Shown: one piece after another, positions 1 through 12,474 of the stretch
Position numbering within the stretch: position 1 is the first letter of the stretch
Layout of the letters: every line of letters begins with the position of its first letter
Assembly (NCBI GenBank): GCA_022747635.1
Contig: JAKTNV010000079.1
Location: 930,001 to 994,000 of the forward strand
Source of the DNA: Hetaerina americana
Taxonomy: Eukaryota; Arthropoda; Insecta; Odonata; Calopterygidae
Direction: 5' to 3'
DNA: 64,000 bases
Program-made: the position numbers and the translations under genes
The notes under the pieces: model-generated
Database searches by the model: none
Seen by the model: only the letters and a program-made list of their open reading frames with translations
What the model was told of the DNA's origin: nothing

Positions 1-240
1 CTTGATTCGAATCCTGGCAGAGGCAGAAGTTTTGAAACGGGACCCCTACTTTGTGTTTTTTTATGGAGAGCACTTCAAGTGGAGTACACCGTCTGTCGAG
101 TGGGACGCAGGAGGGCCCCTAACCATCCTTCACCGGTTTCCAGTATATTCCACTCACCTATCCCTGGATATGGCGCGAATGAACTTGGCTGTCGATCGCC
201 TCACCCACTTCTACTAGAAATTGAAATTAACTGAGTTTTC
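1..240 (+). repeat. Possible SINE fragment, cut by the window edge
   Basis: The first bases contain GATTCGAATCCT, which fits a Pol III B box (GWTCRANNCC). A GC-richer segment of about 200 bases follows and stops where the sequence becomes AT-rich after 240. This is how a tRNA-derived SINE would look if its A box lay outside the window. An open frame runs through 2-217, but the protein resembles nothing I know. No second copy is visible in the window, so the call rests on one motif and the change in composition. Confidence 0.3.
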
Positions 241-1645
241 TGATAATTCTAGTAGTTTTGTTCACAATATCCGTCCACACATTCTATTTCTTCAATATTA
301 AATTTCTTGCGCGGTACTGATGCTCATATTGGAACTAAACCTTCAATTCCCTAGATATTTTATCCTTTATTTCACTGTTTAGTACCTGGTGTTTAAATTC
401 CACAAACCCAAAAATTCGTATAAATGTGATAGTAAACAACAAAGAATGAAAGAGTGAAAGGAATTTTAAAAAAATATTTGCTTTCCTTCAATTTAGTTTT
501 TGTTCGAAATATTCCAAAGTCTTTAAGTTATTTTTAAGCAAAAGCTTGTGGTTATTGAAAAAATCTTCCAGCAAAGACAATATTTAGCCTTATGAAGTCA
601 ATCTCAAGTCTACCTAAACAGGAAGTTGGCGTTTCTGTATACACTGCGCGGGAAAAGCGTGGAAAGAATTATAACGGTTTTTTATAAAGGTCGCTACACA
701 CTCGGCGACTGTCTCCTCCTACCAGTGACATTTTACACATTATCCTGAACGATTTTCCGAATAAATGCCGCTTATGGTTTTAGGGAGCCTAGCTTTTATG
801 GAATTATTATTTTAGAGGGCATTTATCAATCTCAGTTAGCTGAAAATGGTTTAAGGGTATTCTAATAGCAGTTAAAAAAACGCAGTTTATTTTAAAGTTA
901 ATTACACACGGTTAAATAGGATGACTATGCCTCTTTTTACTTTTAATTGCCTCTCGTTGAGGTCTTATATGGCACACGAAGAGGAGAGCTTCATTTCCAG
1001 GTTGAAGGATTCGGTCCTAGAAGTTTTGAACTACAAGAATTCCATTCAACATGTGTCCTCCAGGCACAACAATGACATAAACTCGTCCAAAAAATAGGTT
1101 TACTTATCTGGAGTGAGGCAAAATGAGGCGAATGAGGAAATTTATGTTGGAAATCAATTAAATGGTATATTTCTCTGTTGAGCGGAAGAGGAGATCGAGA
1201 GGGAAAATGTGGTTCAGAGTGCAAGAGAGGAAAATGGTACCGTAGGTGATTCGAAGGGATTATTCCATAACTAGGTCCAAGAGTCGATTTCCAGTGAAAA
1301 AGATGGCTTAAAAGAGGTAAAAACTAAGAGAAGAGGCCATTAGAGATAAATTATTAACAATACGTGTGTGACGTCCAACAAAATGTTGATGAGCTAGGCT
1401 TATGCTCCCGAGCATCAACCATTTTGAGCTTCTGGAAAGAAAGGCGCAATGAACTGCATAAAAACCTTCCTTTGCTAGCCTATTAGAAAGATATGCAAGG
1501 AAAATACTGTGATGCAAACCGACACCCAATTATTCGGCCACTGTAAACGCCCTGTTTGAGTTTTCTTGAACCATTTAAGTTCCTTAATTTCTGGACGCTT
1601 ATACGCGCAAATGAGGACAGGTGAAAAAGCCCAAAAAAATTGATA
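241..1645. other. Non-coding, AT-rich; nothing recognised
   Basis: Stops are frequent in all frames and the open frames are under 120 codons. I see no conserved motif, RNA gene or repeat. Confidence 0.6.
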
Positions 1646-2230
1646 GCCGGAGCGAGCGGCCCCTCCACGTAGGAAGGACAACAACGTAGAGGGGAGAGAG
1701 CGATGAACGCGCCATCTCAGTACGCATGGGAGAAGAGAACGACCTCGACAAGACCGTCCTTCCTCCGCCGCGCCGCCCCCGCAGGCACCCACCGCGGCCC
1801 CCCTTCTCCCTCCCGGCACCTCTCCCCGCTAATCCTCCCCCCCGCACTCCCGCCTCCCTCCACCCATACAGACTGATTCTCTTTCATCCCGAAACTCCCC
1901 GCCGCGCTCCCACGCAGGGATTTCCCTGCGCGAATCCAAAACAAACGCCCGCGCTCCCGAGAGATTTTACGGCTTGGCGCGAAATGCAGCCGAGGTCGGA
2001 GGAGGTGGAGATTCAGTTGGCGAGAGGGGGGGAAGCCGAATCTACGGGGAAAATTCCGAGGAGCCAACGACCGAAATTATCGGAGGCGTCACGGAATAAG
2101 AACTGCTTGCTACCCTGACGAATAATTTCAGGCGGAGGCTTGAAAAGGATCGCGAATTCACACGTTCGTCCACACTGCGCATTGAATTTGGAAATTCAGA
2201 CGTCGCCGAAGCTTCGGAGTTAGTCACCTC
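1646..2230. other. GC-rich, CpG-containing patch
   Basis: This is an abrupt GC-rich island in AT-rich DNA. C-rich low-complexity sequence (about 1745-1900) is followed by a CpG-rich part with several TTTCC/GGAAA-type repeats. The 116-130 codon frames on both strands are Pro/Arg-rich and look like by-products of composition. It could be a regulatory CpG-rich region or a first-exon region, but no core promoter is evident. Confidence 0.4.
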
Positions 2231-3590
2231 ATCGACTCGGTTGGCTGGGCAACTTTCGTGGATATTTGAACAGCCACGTTACGGAATGGCATTCATGAAT
2301 GCCTACTTGCTATAGGCAGACTGAGGCAGCTAAGCAGAGTGCATCGCTATGGGTTATACGTATTATTTCAGCTCTTAAGGAATGAATAAACATCATGCCT
2401 CCTCTGAGTAACGTGAACGGCAGATGAAACTTAAGATAAATAAAAAAAGTGGGAGTGCAGGGTCCCTATCCATGTCAAGGCAATTTAAAAAGCCAATAAT
2501 CATGGCTATTTTGCATCGCAACGATTATAAATTGCAAAAACAATACTAAAAAGTAAGAGAAAAATAAGGCGTGCCGATAGGGGGAATGTATAAGAAATCT
2601 AATCGAAGAACATCAAACCAAAGTAACATTGTACAGGTAGACACGATACACGATAAAAGTACATACGCGAAGACCGTCCCATCTGTTAACCAATCCAAAA
2701 TTCAACCCTATCAATTAAGTAAGGATAACTAAATGGAGTATTTTAATTCAAAATGGAGTATTTTAATTTACGAGGTGTTAAATATCTTCTTCACCTCCGA
2801 CTTACCCCGACATTATTCTCATTATTATTTCCCCATCCTAATGATATGTAACAGTATAATTAAGTGTCGCAGAAAGGTAGGTGCTACCAAAAAGTATGAA
2901 AATACCTTGTAAATGACATCAGTAGTCGGTATAGCCACCAATATGTTTTACGAAACTCATTTGGAGAGTGGACGAACGTAAAATTGAAATTTTTAGTGGC
3001 GACTGAGTCAATCTCGTCATGTAGGCTACCAATCAAATTTTTAAATATTATTAGCTATCCATATCTTGCATTCTACGCTGATACACCAAATCTGTTGAAC
3101 ATTTGGAGGTAAGTTACCTACCTTGGAAGGTACCCTTCCCCATTTTCCCTCTTTGCTTTCCATAAATCTATAAGCTGGCACGGAAACTGCATCAGTAACC
3201 AAATAACCACGACCACGGTGATTCTGCCCTCTTACAAGCGTTGACATATTTATTTGAGCAGACAAAATTTGCACTGGATAAATCATTTGATTGAAGAGAC
3301 GTTTTAGTTTGCGCCACATAATTATTCCTACGACCGAAATTCTCAAGCTATTTTCTTACTTTTCTCCATTGAATCTCCCTACCCACCATAACGTTTACCC
3401 CGCTCCCCACTGCACAAGAGGAGAAGGAAAGGAATGGGATTTGATAAGCAAATTTCATTGCGCGTCCCGAAAATATGCCTCGCACCTTGTTCATTATTTT
3501 GAGAGGAAACAGGCAGGTGCGGGCCAGGAACTCTTTTGTCATCTCCGCAGTCGTTTAGCGAACACACCATTTAGGCAATAAATTTCTGGT
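2231..3590. other. Non-coding; nothing recognised apart from a small tandem repeat
   Basis: The stretch is AT-rich with only short overlapping frames on both strands. The one structure seen is the 20-bp duplication at 2731-2770. Confidence 0.55.
2731..2770. repeat. 20-bp tandem duplication
   Basis: AAATGGAGTATTTTAATTCA at 2731-2750 is followed directly by the same 20 bases with one change (C to T near the end) at 2751-2770. This is a simple head-to-tail duplication, probably from slippage. Confidence 0.85.
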
Positions 3591-3850
3591 GATAATAAAG
3601 ACACGAGCCGAAGGTGGCGGCGTACTTCCCGTCCATCAGGCCCACCGAAGGGGAGCCCAACAATGGGACACACGCGAGCTGCTTTTTTAAAATGCGGCGC
3701 CACGCCTCCCGTGAGAGGGCGCACGCTCCGTCGACGCACTTTTACACGCGTTATTTCACTCCGCGGGATAAAAAAGGAGTGCAGCCTCGGTAGGGGTGAT
3801 AATGTGACTTGGCGAGAGAGAGAGGGGGGGGGCGTGGGGAGATGAAGGGA
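3591..3850. other. GC-rich, CpG-containing patch
   Basis: This is a CpG-rich segment ending in a GA-rich run (about 3810-3845). The short frames on both strands are compositional. No gene is assigned. Confidence 0.35.
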
Positions 3851-5381
3851 CGTTTAAAATCATGTCGGCACAAAAGACGCGTTTAACAGCCCGCGTAAAG
3901 ACCAATTAGCCAAATTTCATAAGGATCCTGAAGGAAAGAATGAATTCTTACGAGAAGTAAAGCAACTTGAATGGGCAGTTAGGTGCCGCTTAACTTTCTT
4001 TTTTTTTGCCTCGTAATCACGAGTAACTCCCCGCTCCAAAATTTCATGCTCGGTTTAATTGAAGCGAGACAATAATCTAAAGGGCGAAACAGTAAGAACG
4101 GTTTAAGTAAAGTATCACCAATTGTAGGGGAAGTTAAAATAGAGAGGGTGAGGGGAGGGGAGATAATGCGAAAGTTTCCGCCCATGGTCACTCAATTTGG
4201 AAGACGAATTAGGGAAAGGTGAGGGAGGGCGGATAGAACGAACACCTGCAGTTCTTAACTTCATACACAATGACGCCACGAAGTTTCTTTTCGTCGCTGT
4301 CACATCCATTAAAGCCGGCAACAGAGAAAATGACGGAGAAACATTAAAAGACAAGCGGCCTCGATGAAAAAAAAGAGCATCGATGGAGACGAAGTTAACA
4401 CGATAATAACGAAACTCTATCGTGCTCGAGGCCAGCGAGAACAGCAACAGCGGCGACAATAAGGAGTATCGTAAAGTAACAGAAAAAGCGACACTCGTAA
4501 ACAGTCGACCATATTGATTAAATTTACGTTTACCATTAGCTCTAAATGATGAAGACGACTCAGTCAAACCCCCTAAGCTACAATCGAATTCTTGAAAGGA
4601 GAGCTTGGGATTTCCCATACTTGATCCTAATCACTTATTTCGTTTGTCGCGCACTCTTATTTATATCGTATTCATTTGGAATTCCTTCTGATAGGTATCA
4701 AATTTAATACCACGAATGTTGAACGGTGAACAAGATATCGCAAAAAACATACAAATAGAATTAATTTCTCTTCAACTCTTACGTTCCTTTTTACGTTTGA
4801 ATTTTTTTAATTTCGTGTCATTTATTAATTATTGTGGCTGAAGTGCTAAAAGTGACCAGGTTCGATTACAGGAAGTTGAAGGCCCTATTTTTGTTTGGGT
4901 CTCGCTTAATCGCAAAACCAGCTACAAAACTAGTTGTCAGCTAAAGCTTTAAACAGCAATAGATTCTTAAAAGCTGATCTTAAGAGCTGGTGAAACGCAT
5001 TCTAGGAGGTCCTCAAAATTAATCAGCACCATTCCTTCCCTACGTTCCTATATACCGATCAATAATGTCCACATGGCATCATCTCTGGTTTCTTCTAAAA
5101 GAGTTATGTTGTGTAAAGACTACAAAAAAAATGATAATACTTTCGCAAATCTTGAAAATCAAATGTATTCCAAAATAGATCATACACATTTTTTGTTTTT
5201 GAATTTTTGAAACTTGCTTTACTTTGATAACTTATCGTCAATTACTGTTTCAAGCCATTTTTATTTGAAATACACCTCGATGAAGCTTAACAAATTGCCC
5301 TAGTTACTTCAGAAATCAGATAATGTCGATCGGGTTTGCGAATAAACCAAATCCCATTCTACGTATTGAAAAAGTATTTTA
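3851..5381. other. Non-coding; nothing recognised
   Basis: There is a 167-codon open frame on the minus strand (4115-4618). It has no domain I recognise, and no splice or promoter context supports it as a gene. The rest is AT-rich with frequent stops. Confidence 0.5.
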
Positions 5382-5575
5382 AACACCCTCAGCACCCTCA
5401 GATTCAACCAGTCTATGTGATTTTTTGGGTACTAGATCTTCCCAGCACACCATAGGAGGCACTGAGGAAAGAAATAACCCCCCTATATTGAAATGTGACT
5501 TTAACACGCCGTAGGGCTTTGTATTGGGTGAATTCTACCCTCACTAATCAAACTGACCTTCAGATTGACAAGAAC
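5382..5575 (+). repeat. Decayed, 5'-truncated copy of the tRNA-derived SINE family
   Basis: This segment aligns with the body and tail of the SINE copies at 18195-18450 and 40397-40668. Shared blocks, in order, are GTGATTTTTTGGGTACTAGA, CTTCCCAGC...CATAGGAGGCAC, a run of Cs before CTATATTGA, CACGCCGTAGGGCTT and GTGAATTCTACCCTCAC. The final CTGACCTTCAGATTGA matches the 3' stem-loop, but its TTCG loop has changed to TTCA. The tRNA-like head is missing. It is the most diverged family member here, so probably an old insertion. Confidence 0.8.
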
Positions 5576-5689
5576 AAAAAAGCTAAATTAGTAACAGATA
5601 CCTGCTTTAAGCCCGAATCCATTCAGAATTGATGGGATTCTCACAAAATAATGCCGTTCATACAGCCGGGTCAAATAGAAGACAAACAG
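5576..5689. other. Short spacer; nothing recognised
   Basis: A short AT-rich run after the SINE tail, starting with an A-rich stretch that may be the remains of the SINE tail. Confidence 0.4.
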
Positions 5690-6310
5690 CGAGAGAGGAA
5701 CGGGATTGGGATGGGGAAGTGGGATATCGTCAAGCCTCTCCTTGGGTCCCTCCCTCTCTCGCACCATCTCACGCAGAGCCGACTTCCTTTGCAGGAGCAA
5801 TCGTCATGTCCACCCGCAACCTCGACCGCGGCAGACGGAGATTGACCGGCTCTCATTGCAACGACTAAAAGGGGACGACATCACGCAAGACCCCCCCCTC
5901 CTTCCCAACCCCCATCCCCACCCCATTCCAAACTCCTACCCTGCCACCACCACTTCCCCACACCCTCCCTCTCCCTCACTCGCTCACCACGTCAGAGCCT
6001 CTGCTCCCGTGTGCCCCACATGTAACATCCACGGTCCTCAACTGCCGACATCCTGCCGCTGGCTGATCTGAAGAGTAAGAGCGTATGGAGACGGAAGAGG
6101 TGTGCGTGCGACCGTGCGTGGTTTCTCCCCAGGAGAAGGAATGATTGGGAGCGCAGGAGAGGGATGGAGTCTGCGGGAGGGAGGAGAAGAGTGCAACGTT
6201 GAGGTGTGGGGGGGGGGTGAGGAACACGCTTAACTACGGTTGAAGAGACGGTGTCAGGGCGGAGGTTAGGAAGAAAATTGCTGAGGCGGCCAAGGGAGGG
6301 GAAGTGATGT
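5690..6310. other. GC-rich patch with a switch of strand skew
   Basis: The segment 5870-6000 is strongly C-rich on the + strand, and 6080-6310 is G-rich. The sign of the skew therefore flips within about 100 bases. The open frames on both strands (up to 121 codons) are Pro/Ser-rich and have no recognisable domain. Confidence 0.4.
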
Positions 6311-8062
6311 TAGGTAGGTGAAAGCGTCGAATTAAAGACGGAGAAAATCGAGGAATGATAAATTTTTCTGGACGAGAAAAAGTTGACTACGCAAAACCAT
6401 TGAGTTATGCACCCGCAGGCGAACCCATAGGTCTTAGACCCGAATCCCTTCTGCACATTGACTGATTTTAGAAGTAAGAGCGTATTGCTAAAGAAAATGG
6501 GAGACAACCGATATAAAAACAGACAAGAAACAACTCTTCTATTCCATAAAGATAAGTTTGAAGTGATTTAAGAACCTACAATGCAATCGTGAATATGAAA
6601 AGCCAAAACATTACCTCATATATTCGGAAAATTAATGTAATCAAGTTAGTGAAATTCTCCCGAGACAGTGTTCATTCAACAGCTGTAAACGGCAAACGTT
6701 TATCGCACCTGTTGAAGGTTCTTAGACGATGCATATACTACAATGGTTTACAAGAAACAAATCGTCGTGAATTTCCCGAGAAATTTCTGGGGAACCTAAG
6801 GAGTTTGAGCGGTCCGTACATCATCATTATGAGTGGAAACAAAAACAATTCTTCCCAACAACTCACTGCTGCTCGAAACCAAACGGAAGTTAGCCTTTTT
6901 GTTGAGCGGCGTCTTTCTATACTATGTCCCTGGGGCGTGGGAATTTTCGCGACGGGAAAGAAATTACGGGGAAAGAGAAAAATGCATAAATACTAAAAAG
7001 GAAAAGAAAAATGTTCCTTTCCTTTGTAGCCTTCCTCTCCGTCTAACTCCCGGATGGCGATCTTCATTTCTTCCCTCTTTTATTCGTTTCCCCGGTTAAA
7101 AGGCTCCGTTGAAAAAGTATCAGCACGTCTTTGAGACATTCTTATCTTTACTTCTCTCCGTACTCGTTTTCTTTCGTATGATCTATTAGACTTACGACAG
7201 GATGTGCGTTTTCCGTTATGCACCCCGCTACGCACTCTTCGTCATTTTCTTCGAAGATTCAAGTGGAATGATACCGAGTCATGTAACTCTCACTTCCAAA
7301 GTGCCTCAAACCAACAGGTTTTCGCGTGTTTTTCCTTGAAAAGGGAGATAAGGAGCTGATGCGGGCGATTCGTCTTAGGACATAAGCAGCTGTCTTCATT
7401 CAGGCCATTTCATTATTACTCCTTAATTAGCCCCGACACCATACTAATCCCACATTCCATCACGAAACACATCTAAACGATTTTATTTTCACATGTTCCG
7501 GGTAATTTTTTAAGTTTCTTCCTCTCTTTCTTTGTTGCTTCCCCACCCTTTCACTACCCTTCATTTCAGCCTATTCAGTTTCATTTCGTGGTAATGAAAA
7601 AAATATAAGTCACTCTTATGAGAGTACAGAGAGTCAATGAAAGCGAGCCACTGATTTTTTGGTACGTGCAAGAAATGTACCGAGGAATAAAAACAGAAAA
7701 AAATTCGTATCACTAGCACCCATATCCTAACGGACATAATTCAGCATAGTAGAATACGGGATGAGCTCAATTCCTTTTGCATGCGATGGGCGAAGGATGT
7801 GTTTTCTTGGGGAAAGAGAAGGATGTCAAGTTAAAATAATGTATGGAAAATAGGAATAACTCCAAAGGGACTGAGCCAATGTTTCACCTGATGATCAGGT
7901 TCAGGCAATGACTCCGCAACTGGTCTGTCACGCAGTGCATCTGGACCTCCAAATCGATATATGTCGCATTTGATATTGAACTAGATCAAGATAGCCTCGA
8001 AAGATGCATTTAGGTATGCCAAGAAATTAAATTGTAAAAAATGGGACGAAGGACATCTACGT
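6311..8062. other. Non-coding; nothing recognised
   Basis: The longest frame is 135 codons (6589-6996, +) and resembles no family I know. There is no RNA gene or clear repeat. Confidence 0.5.
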
Positions 8063-8370
8063 GATTAGTATTGGTGCAGTAGCTAATGCATTAACTTCCA
8101 ACGGCATTGGCCTAGGCTTCGACATTGAGGTGGCAGGTTGTTCTCTGACTTACCGTTCATTAAAAGTTCTTTGATGTCCTACTGAGAGTACTTACGAATA
8201 TCCCACACTAAACATACATATATCGGACGGGACGTGATGCCTTCGGGGCCCCCAGGCGACATACACATCGGAGCAGATGATCAATTCCGAGGATGCCGGG
8301 CCTCTCCCAACTCCCCCCTGATTCCTTAGGCCAACTAATTACCCACGTACGGTGTCCTAAGTGGCACAAG
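8063..8370 (+). repeat. Candidate SINE of a second family, with a tRNA-like head
   Basis: TGGTGCAGTAGCTAATGC at about 8072 fits a Pol III A box and D arm (TRGYNNANNG). About 45 bases on, CTAGGCTTCGACATTGAGG sits where the B box and T arm should be, with one inserted base against GGTTCGA. The spacing is tRNA-like. The flank to about 8370 is GC-richer and may be the SINE body, but its end is a guess. The sequence differs from the other SINE family in the window. Confidence 0.4.
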
Positions 8371-8945
8371 TTACCTCGGCGGGCTTGCGTCTCCCACTAA
8401 TAGCTACCACCGCCGCTCTACTTGACTACCCGCAGTGCCCTTGGCTGTCCGCGACTGTGGACGACGGAGGACGCGGGGATAAGGAGACGAGGGATAGCCG
8501 CCGTACTCAGGGGAGAGGAAGGAAGCGGACATTAGCGGTGATGGGAAGAACAAGGAGAACGGATTGCCCGAACCCAGATGGCTGCTGCTCTCTCGGCCGG
8601 GCCCTAAGGTGATGGGGAGGCTGTAATGAGGAGGGAACCTTCTGGGGAGTGAATAATTGTGAGCGTGGGCGGGCACCTTATAGACTAACGTTGAAGGCGA
8701 TCGGAGGGGGAGAAGGCGGCGGGGGAATGAAGAGGGCTCTTGTGGCGGAGGAAGGGATTAGCGCGGCCGCCGGAGCCCTTCTGTGCGGGAAATAAGGAGG
8801 GGAGAAACGTGATAGGTGAAAGAGGCAGCGGGTGGGACATAGAAGGCTGGCTCCCCACTCGAGTTGTCAAGGGGGAGCTGTAGATTTAGAGACGAGAGTA
8901 GGAGGGTAGGACTTAAGGGAGAGAGAGAGGGAGGGGGGGACGAGT
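8371..8945. other. GC-rich, G-skewed patch
   Basis: The patch is rich in GGA/GAG and in CpG, ending in a GA-rich run near 8910-8940. The open frames are compositional and no gene is assigned. Confidence 0.4.
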
Positions 8946-9330
8946 GTAGTTCTGATGAACACTACCATCTCCAACGCGTTTTGTCGTTTTGGCCATCATC
9001 AAAACAGTAATTATACTAGTATGGATTGCGTACTCTAAGAGGGTCATGAAGGATTTTTTTTATTGTAGGTTAGAATTAATTAATCGGCCTAATGACGATG
9101 ATGAGGTGTGATTTTAGTACTTGCTAATCACCAAAACGATTGGTGATTTTGACCCAAAAACATGATGAACTTTTGTTTAAACGTTCGTATTTTTCAAAGA
9201 AAATATCCCAAGAAAGTCTTACTCATTTAATTATGCCATGTAAATGCCTATAGTACGAGAAATATCGTATATTGAGTAACAGGCAACCGAGGAAGGGGGG
9301 GGGGTTGCCTGAATCGCCTGTCCCTGAATG
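8946..9330. other. Non-coding spacer with a short inverted repeat
   Basis: AT-rich spacer. CAGGCAACC at 9280-9288 and GGTTGCCTG at 9303-9311 form a perfect 9-bp inverted repeat around a G-run, just upstream of the RTE relic. Confidence 0.6.
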
Positions 9331-9795
9331 CACCTTTGGAGCGTAGTTTTGTATGGCTGAGAAACTTGATCGTTCAGGCACAAGGATTCAGGCCTTTGAT
9401 ATGTGAGTGTGAAGGAGAAGAATGGAAAAATAAAATGGACGGAGAGGATGAAGTACTGGCAATGGTAGGAGAAGAGGGAGGGCTGTTGGGAGAAATTCGA
9501 AGACGGCAGGACAAGTGGATTTAGGAGCTACTGTGAGGCCATGATATGATGAAGACGATATTATAAGGAAGACTTTTGGGAAAGCGAGTACATGAGGGGA
9601 AAGGAATTGGTATTTTGGATGAAATTAAGGGATTATGAAAGTATTCAGAGCTGAAGACTGAATTTTTGTGAAGTTGGGTTTAACGATATTTTATGTCATG
9701 TTAGTTAGGCCTAGAGCACTGTGTAGAAGGAGACAAGGAGTAGAGCAGTATGTAGTGTCAGGGTCCATCAAAAATCTACCCTAAATAGTAGTGCA
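9331..9795 (+). pseudogene. Relic of the 3' end of an RTE non-LTR retrotransposon
   Basis: The DNA follows the 3' part of the 12170-15545 RTE element. TGGAGCGTAG...TATGG near 9338 matches the Ala-Met-Tyr-Gly-Ala-Glu-Thr-Trp region. In the frame at 9336-9524, EVLAMVGEEGGLLGEI and RRQDKW match EVLEMVGEDRGLLGAI and WRQEKW of the full-length copy. The reading frame then breaks. Near 9760-9792, GTCCATCAAAAATCTACC matches the last bases of the element's 3' UTR. Stops, indels and a missing 5' portion make it non-functional. It is much more diverged than the two long copies, so it is older or from a sister subfamily. Confidence 0.85.
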
Positions 9796-12158
9796 CAAGT
9801 AGTAATTAATCCACCTTTGCCAACAACTGGCACAGCATTTGGAGCTGCGCTTCAAGAGGAAGATCGTATATACCTTTTCTGTCCAAATATTAACCATAAA
9901 AATAGGGTCAACACGGCAGAGAAACTGTCCAACGTCGCCCTCGGAGTGTCCACCGGTGTGAGTTTTGGGTGTAACCACCGATCTTTCTCGCCACTGAAAC
10001 ATCGGGACTACGAACCCCGATAAGCCACTCTGAAGTGGAAATCTCACGCGTTTCCCTGCCGAGATGGATGTAACTAGGGTCCACCCAGAGGAAGAAATGG
10101 GTGGAGGGGAGAGTGTTTCTGCTGTCTTTGGTCAATCGCCGATGCGGTGTTTTTAATTATTTGATAATTTTCACGGCTCGTACCATGCGATTCAAATACA
10201 TTTCAGATATTCAAAACGATTAACCGAACCTTTCCCAGGCCAAAGAAGCCTTAAATTCGCTCTTGAGGTAAACACGTTATCATTCATCCGGATATTTATA
10301 CTCGCAGTAAACATTTCCAGAGAGTCAGATCTGGAAGCATACTTACACGATGCTCTGGAGTCAAGATATTCAATTCTCGTCTCCGGTCTCTTGGAGCAGC
10401 GCCCTATATCCCTTCTAAAGACGGCGTTTTGACGATTTCACCGGCTTTCCAAGTTCTGAGATCGTAAAGAAAGGCGCGGACGGCCACAAAGGACTTGGGA
10501 CGAGAGAGGAAAATAAAGAAAATGGAGCACTATGAGAGTTTTTTGAGCAGTCCTCCTCGCTGATGTATTCCACGGTGAGTTATCGTCGGGACGTGACTGG
10601 TCCTCCCGCTCTCTCTTGGTTACATTTTCAAACGACGAGATCATGCCTCGTCCTCTGCCACGGCCCTCATGGCACGCAGTACCTCACGGAGCCCAAGCCT
10701 ACGGCATACGAACAGTGGGAGCGCGCGAGATAGAGAGAGAGAGGGGGAGACGAGACGGCGGCGGCGGGACAGATATAACGATTGGATTGGTTGGGTATTG
10801 TGCGGTGACGAACGTGCAGAGCAAGGAAAAGAGGGAAGACGTAGAGTATAGAGGAGGTAGGATGGGGATTGCTAGGGAGATCGGAGGGAAAAACTAAGGG
10901 TTAAAAACATTAAATACGTACCGAGGCATCTGTAGTGATAAGCGAAGCATATATAAACAGATGAAAACTCCCATGTACCGCTCAACTATCGGCAACAGAG
11001 AACACGTCAGTTTATTGAGCCAGCTTCTTCTCGTATGGCATTATGCAGGAATACATCTCGGGTGACGGTACACGAGGGTCAGTCGTGGGGGAATGGCTTG
11101 GAGATCAGCGGAGCTGTGCTTTTCAATCGATCCAAATAATTCCCGCTACATAATTAAGATATTTATTGACTGTTGCGAGTTTTGTATCAGTTCGATGACG
11201 ATGGCTTCATAAGTATGGCAAACGGGTGAAATGCCACAAAATCACAAATATCCCGTAATAGTATCACTAGACTCCTCGCGTTACCAATTGGGAATTAAAA
11301 GATTAATATTCAAGCGACACTTCGTGAATATTCGTGATATTCATCAGTTAAACACTACTGCATAAATGTAATGTAATTTTCACATTACGATTTTACTTCA
11401 ACCACCACGCTTTCGACGAGCATGAGTCATTATCAATGTAGCATCACAAGCTAGTCTATATCTACCTCTAAACTTACATCGGTGAAGTAAAATTATAGTG
11501 TGAAAATTTAGGTGGTCGCATTTTCCTTACGTATATTGGGAACTATTTCCATTGGTTTCAAGGATGATCCACACCGAAGTTCCGTAAAATCATCGACATT
11601 CTTAGAGAACTAACAAAAGTCAACAAATTTCAACGGAATTCTGGGAAAAATAAATCAAATATCATTGGTACAGAAAAGCGTCACTCAATTAGAGAATTGG
11701 CTCAGCGCATTCAAGAACAAGAAAATTGGTTTTCTGTTGAAATTTACGGTCTTATCTAGTGTGGGTGTTTCCTCCTTTCAATAAAGGAAATTAATTTTGG
11801 CCAACTCGACTAAGGAGGAAAAGGAAGAAATAGGAAAAAAAGAGATACTCACTGAAATAAGTTCAGTCCGAAAGCTCGACTTTACCCGCCGCACGACTAG
11901 TGCGCTGTGCGGAAAGGAATTCCAATGAAAACTCTGGTAATCATCGGAAAGTGAAACCAGTGACTTAGCGCAAAAAACGTAAACTCTATTCACTGCACCA
12001 ATCCAGGAAAACATAAAATTGCGCAAAGATCGCCCGTCCACAAAACGAGATTCGCTCACGAAAAAAAAGGATTATTCCATTATAAACCAGTTTTCATTCT
12101 TGGATATTTTTACATTGCTAAAAATCTAGATCCTTAAAATTAATAATAAAACTTTAAT
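9796..12158. other. Non-coding; nothing firmly recognised
   Basis: The stretch includes a moderately GC-rich part (about 10440-10890) with a GA-rich run at 10725-10760. ATATATAA at 10949-10956 looks like a TATA box, but no initiator lies at the usual distance: TCAGTT at 11007 is too far. Open frames are short and unlike known proteins. Confidence 0.5.
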
Positions 12159-12169
12159 ATAGCAGTATA
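12159..12169. repeat. Target-site duplication, left copy
   Basis: ATAGCAGTATA is identical to 15546-15556 and directly abuts the first base of the RTE element. An 11-bp perfect duplication is a normal product of target-primed reverse transcription. Confidence 0.9.
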
Positions 12170-12255
12170 CCCTCCCCGGACTACAACCTTGACGTGGTGG
12201 AAGGGCTTGTGCGTTCCGATGACCCCTAGAGCTGTGCTGGCGGGAGTAATAAAAA

Positions 12256-12474
12256 TTGCTCCTGGTAGGGTCACCTATGCCAGATAGGTCGAAGGTTAGG
12301 AGCCAGACGAAAGGTAGTCCACGCAGCGTCTGTTCCTCAGTGAGGCGGCTGCAATGGCGTCTGACCCCAGTGGGGCGGCCAGTAAGTGATGGTGTCACGT
12401 TAAAAACACTATTGAGGAAGGCAACGGGAAACCACCTCAATTATCATTCCCTAGAAAAATATGATGGACAATAG
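12256..12474 (+). CDS. Candidate small ORF1 of the RTE element (72 aa)
   Basis: This small frame lies in the leader of the element and overlaps the start of the long frame by 14 bases. Its stop falls at 12472-12474, and the long frame opens at 12461. RTE elements such as C. elegans RTE-1 are known to have a very short ORF1 overlapping ORF2, so the architecture fits. The protein is basic and has no recognisable domain. The second RTE copy lacks this region, so conservation cannot be tested here. It could equally be a chance frame in the leader. Confidence 0.3.
   Translation: MLLVGSPMPDRSKVRSQTKGSPRSVCSSVRRLQWRLTPVGRPVSDGVTLKTLLRKATGNHLNYHSLEKYDGQ

Noticed and set aside
10949..11012. TATA-like ATATATAA with a downstream TCAGTT initiator
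   Set aside because: The spacing of about 55 bases is too long for a core promoter and no coding region follows.
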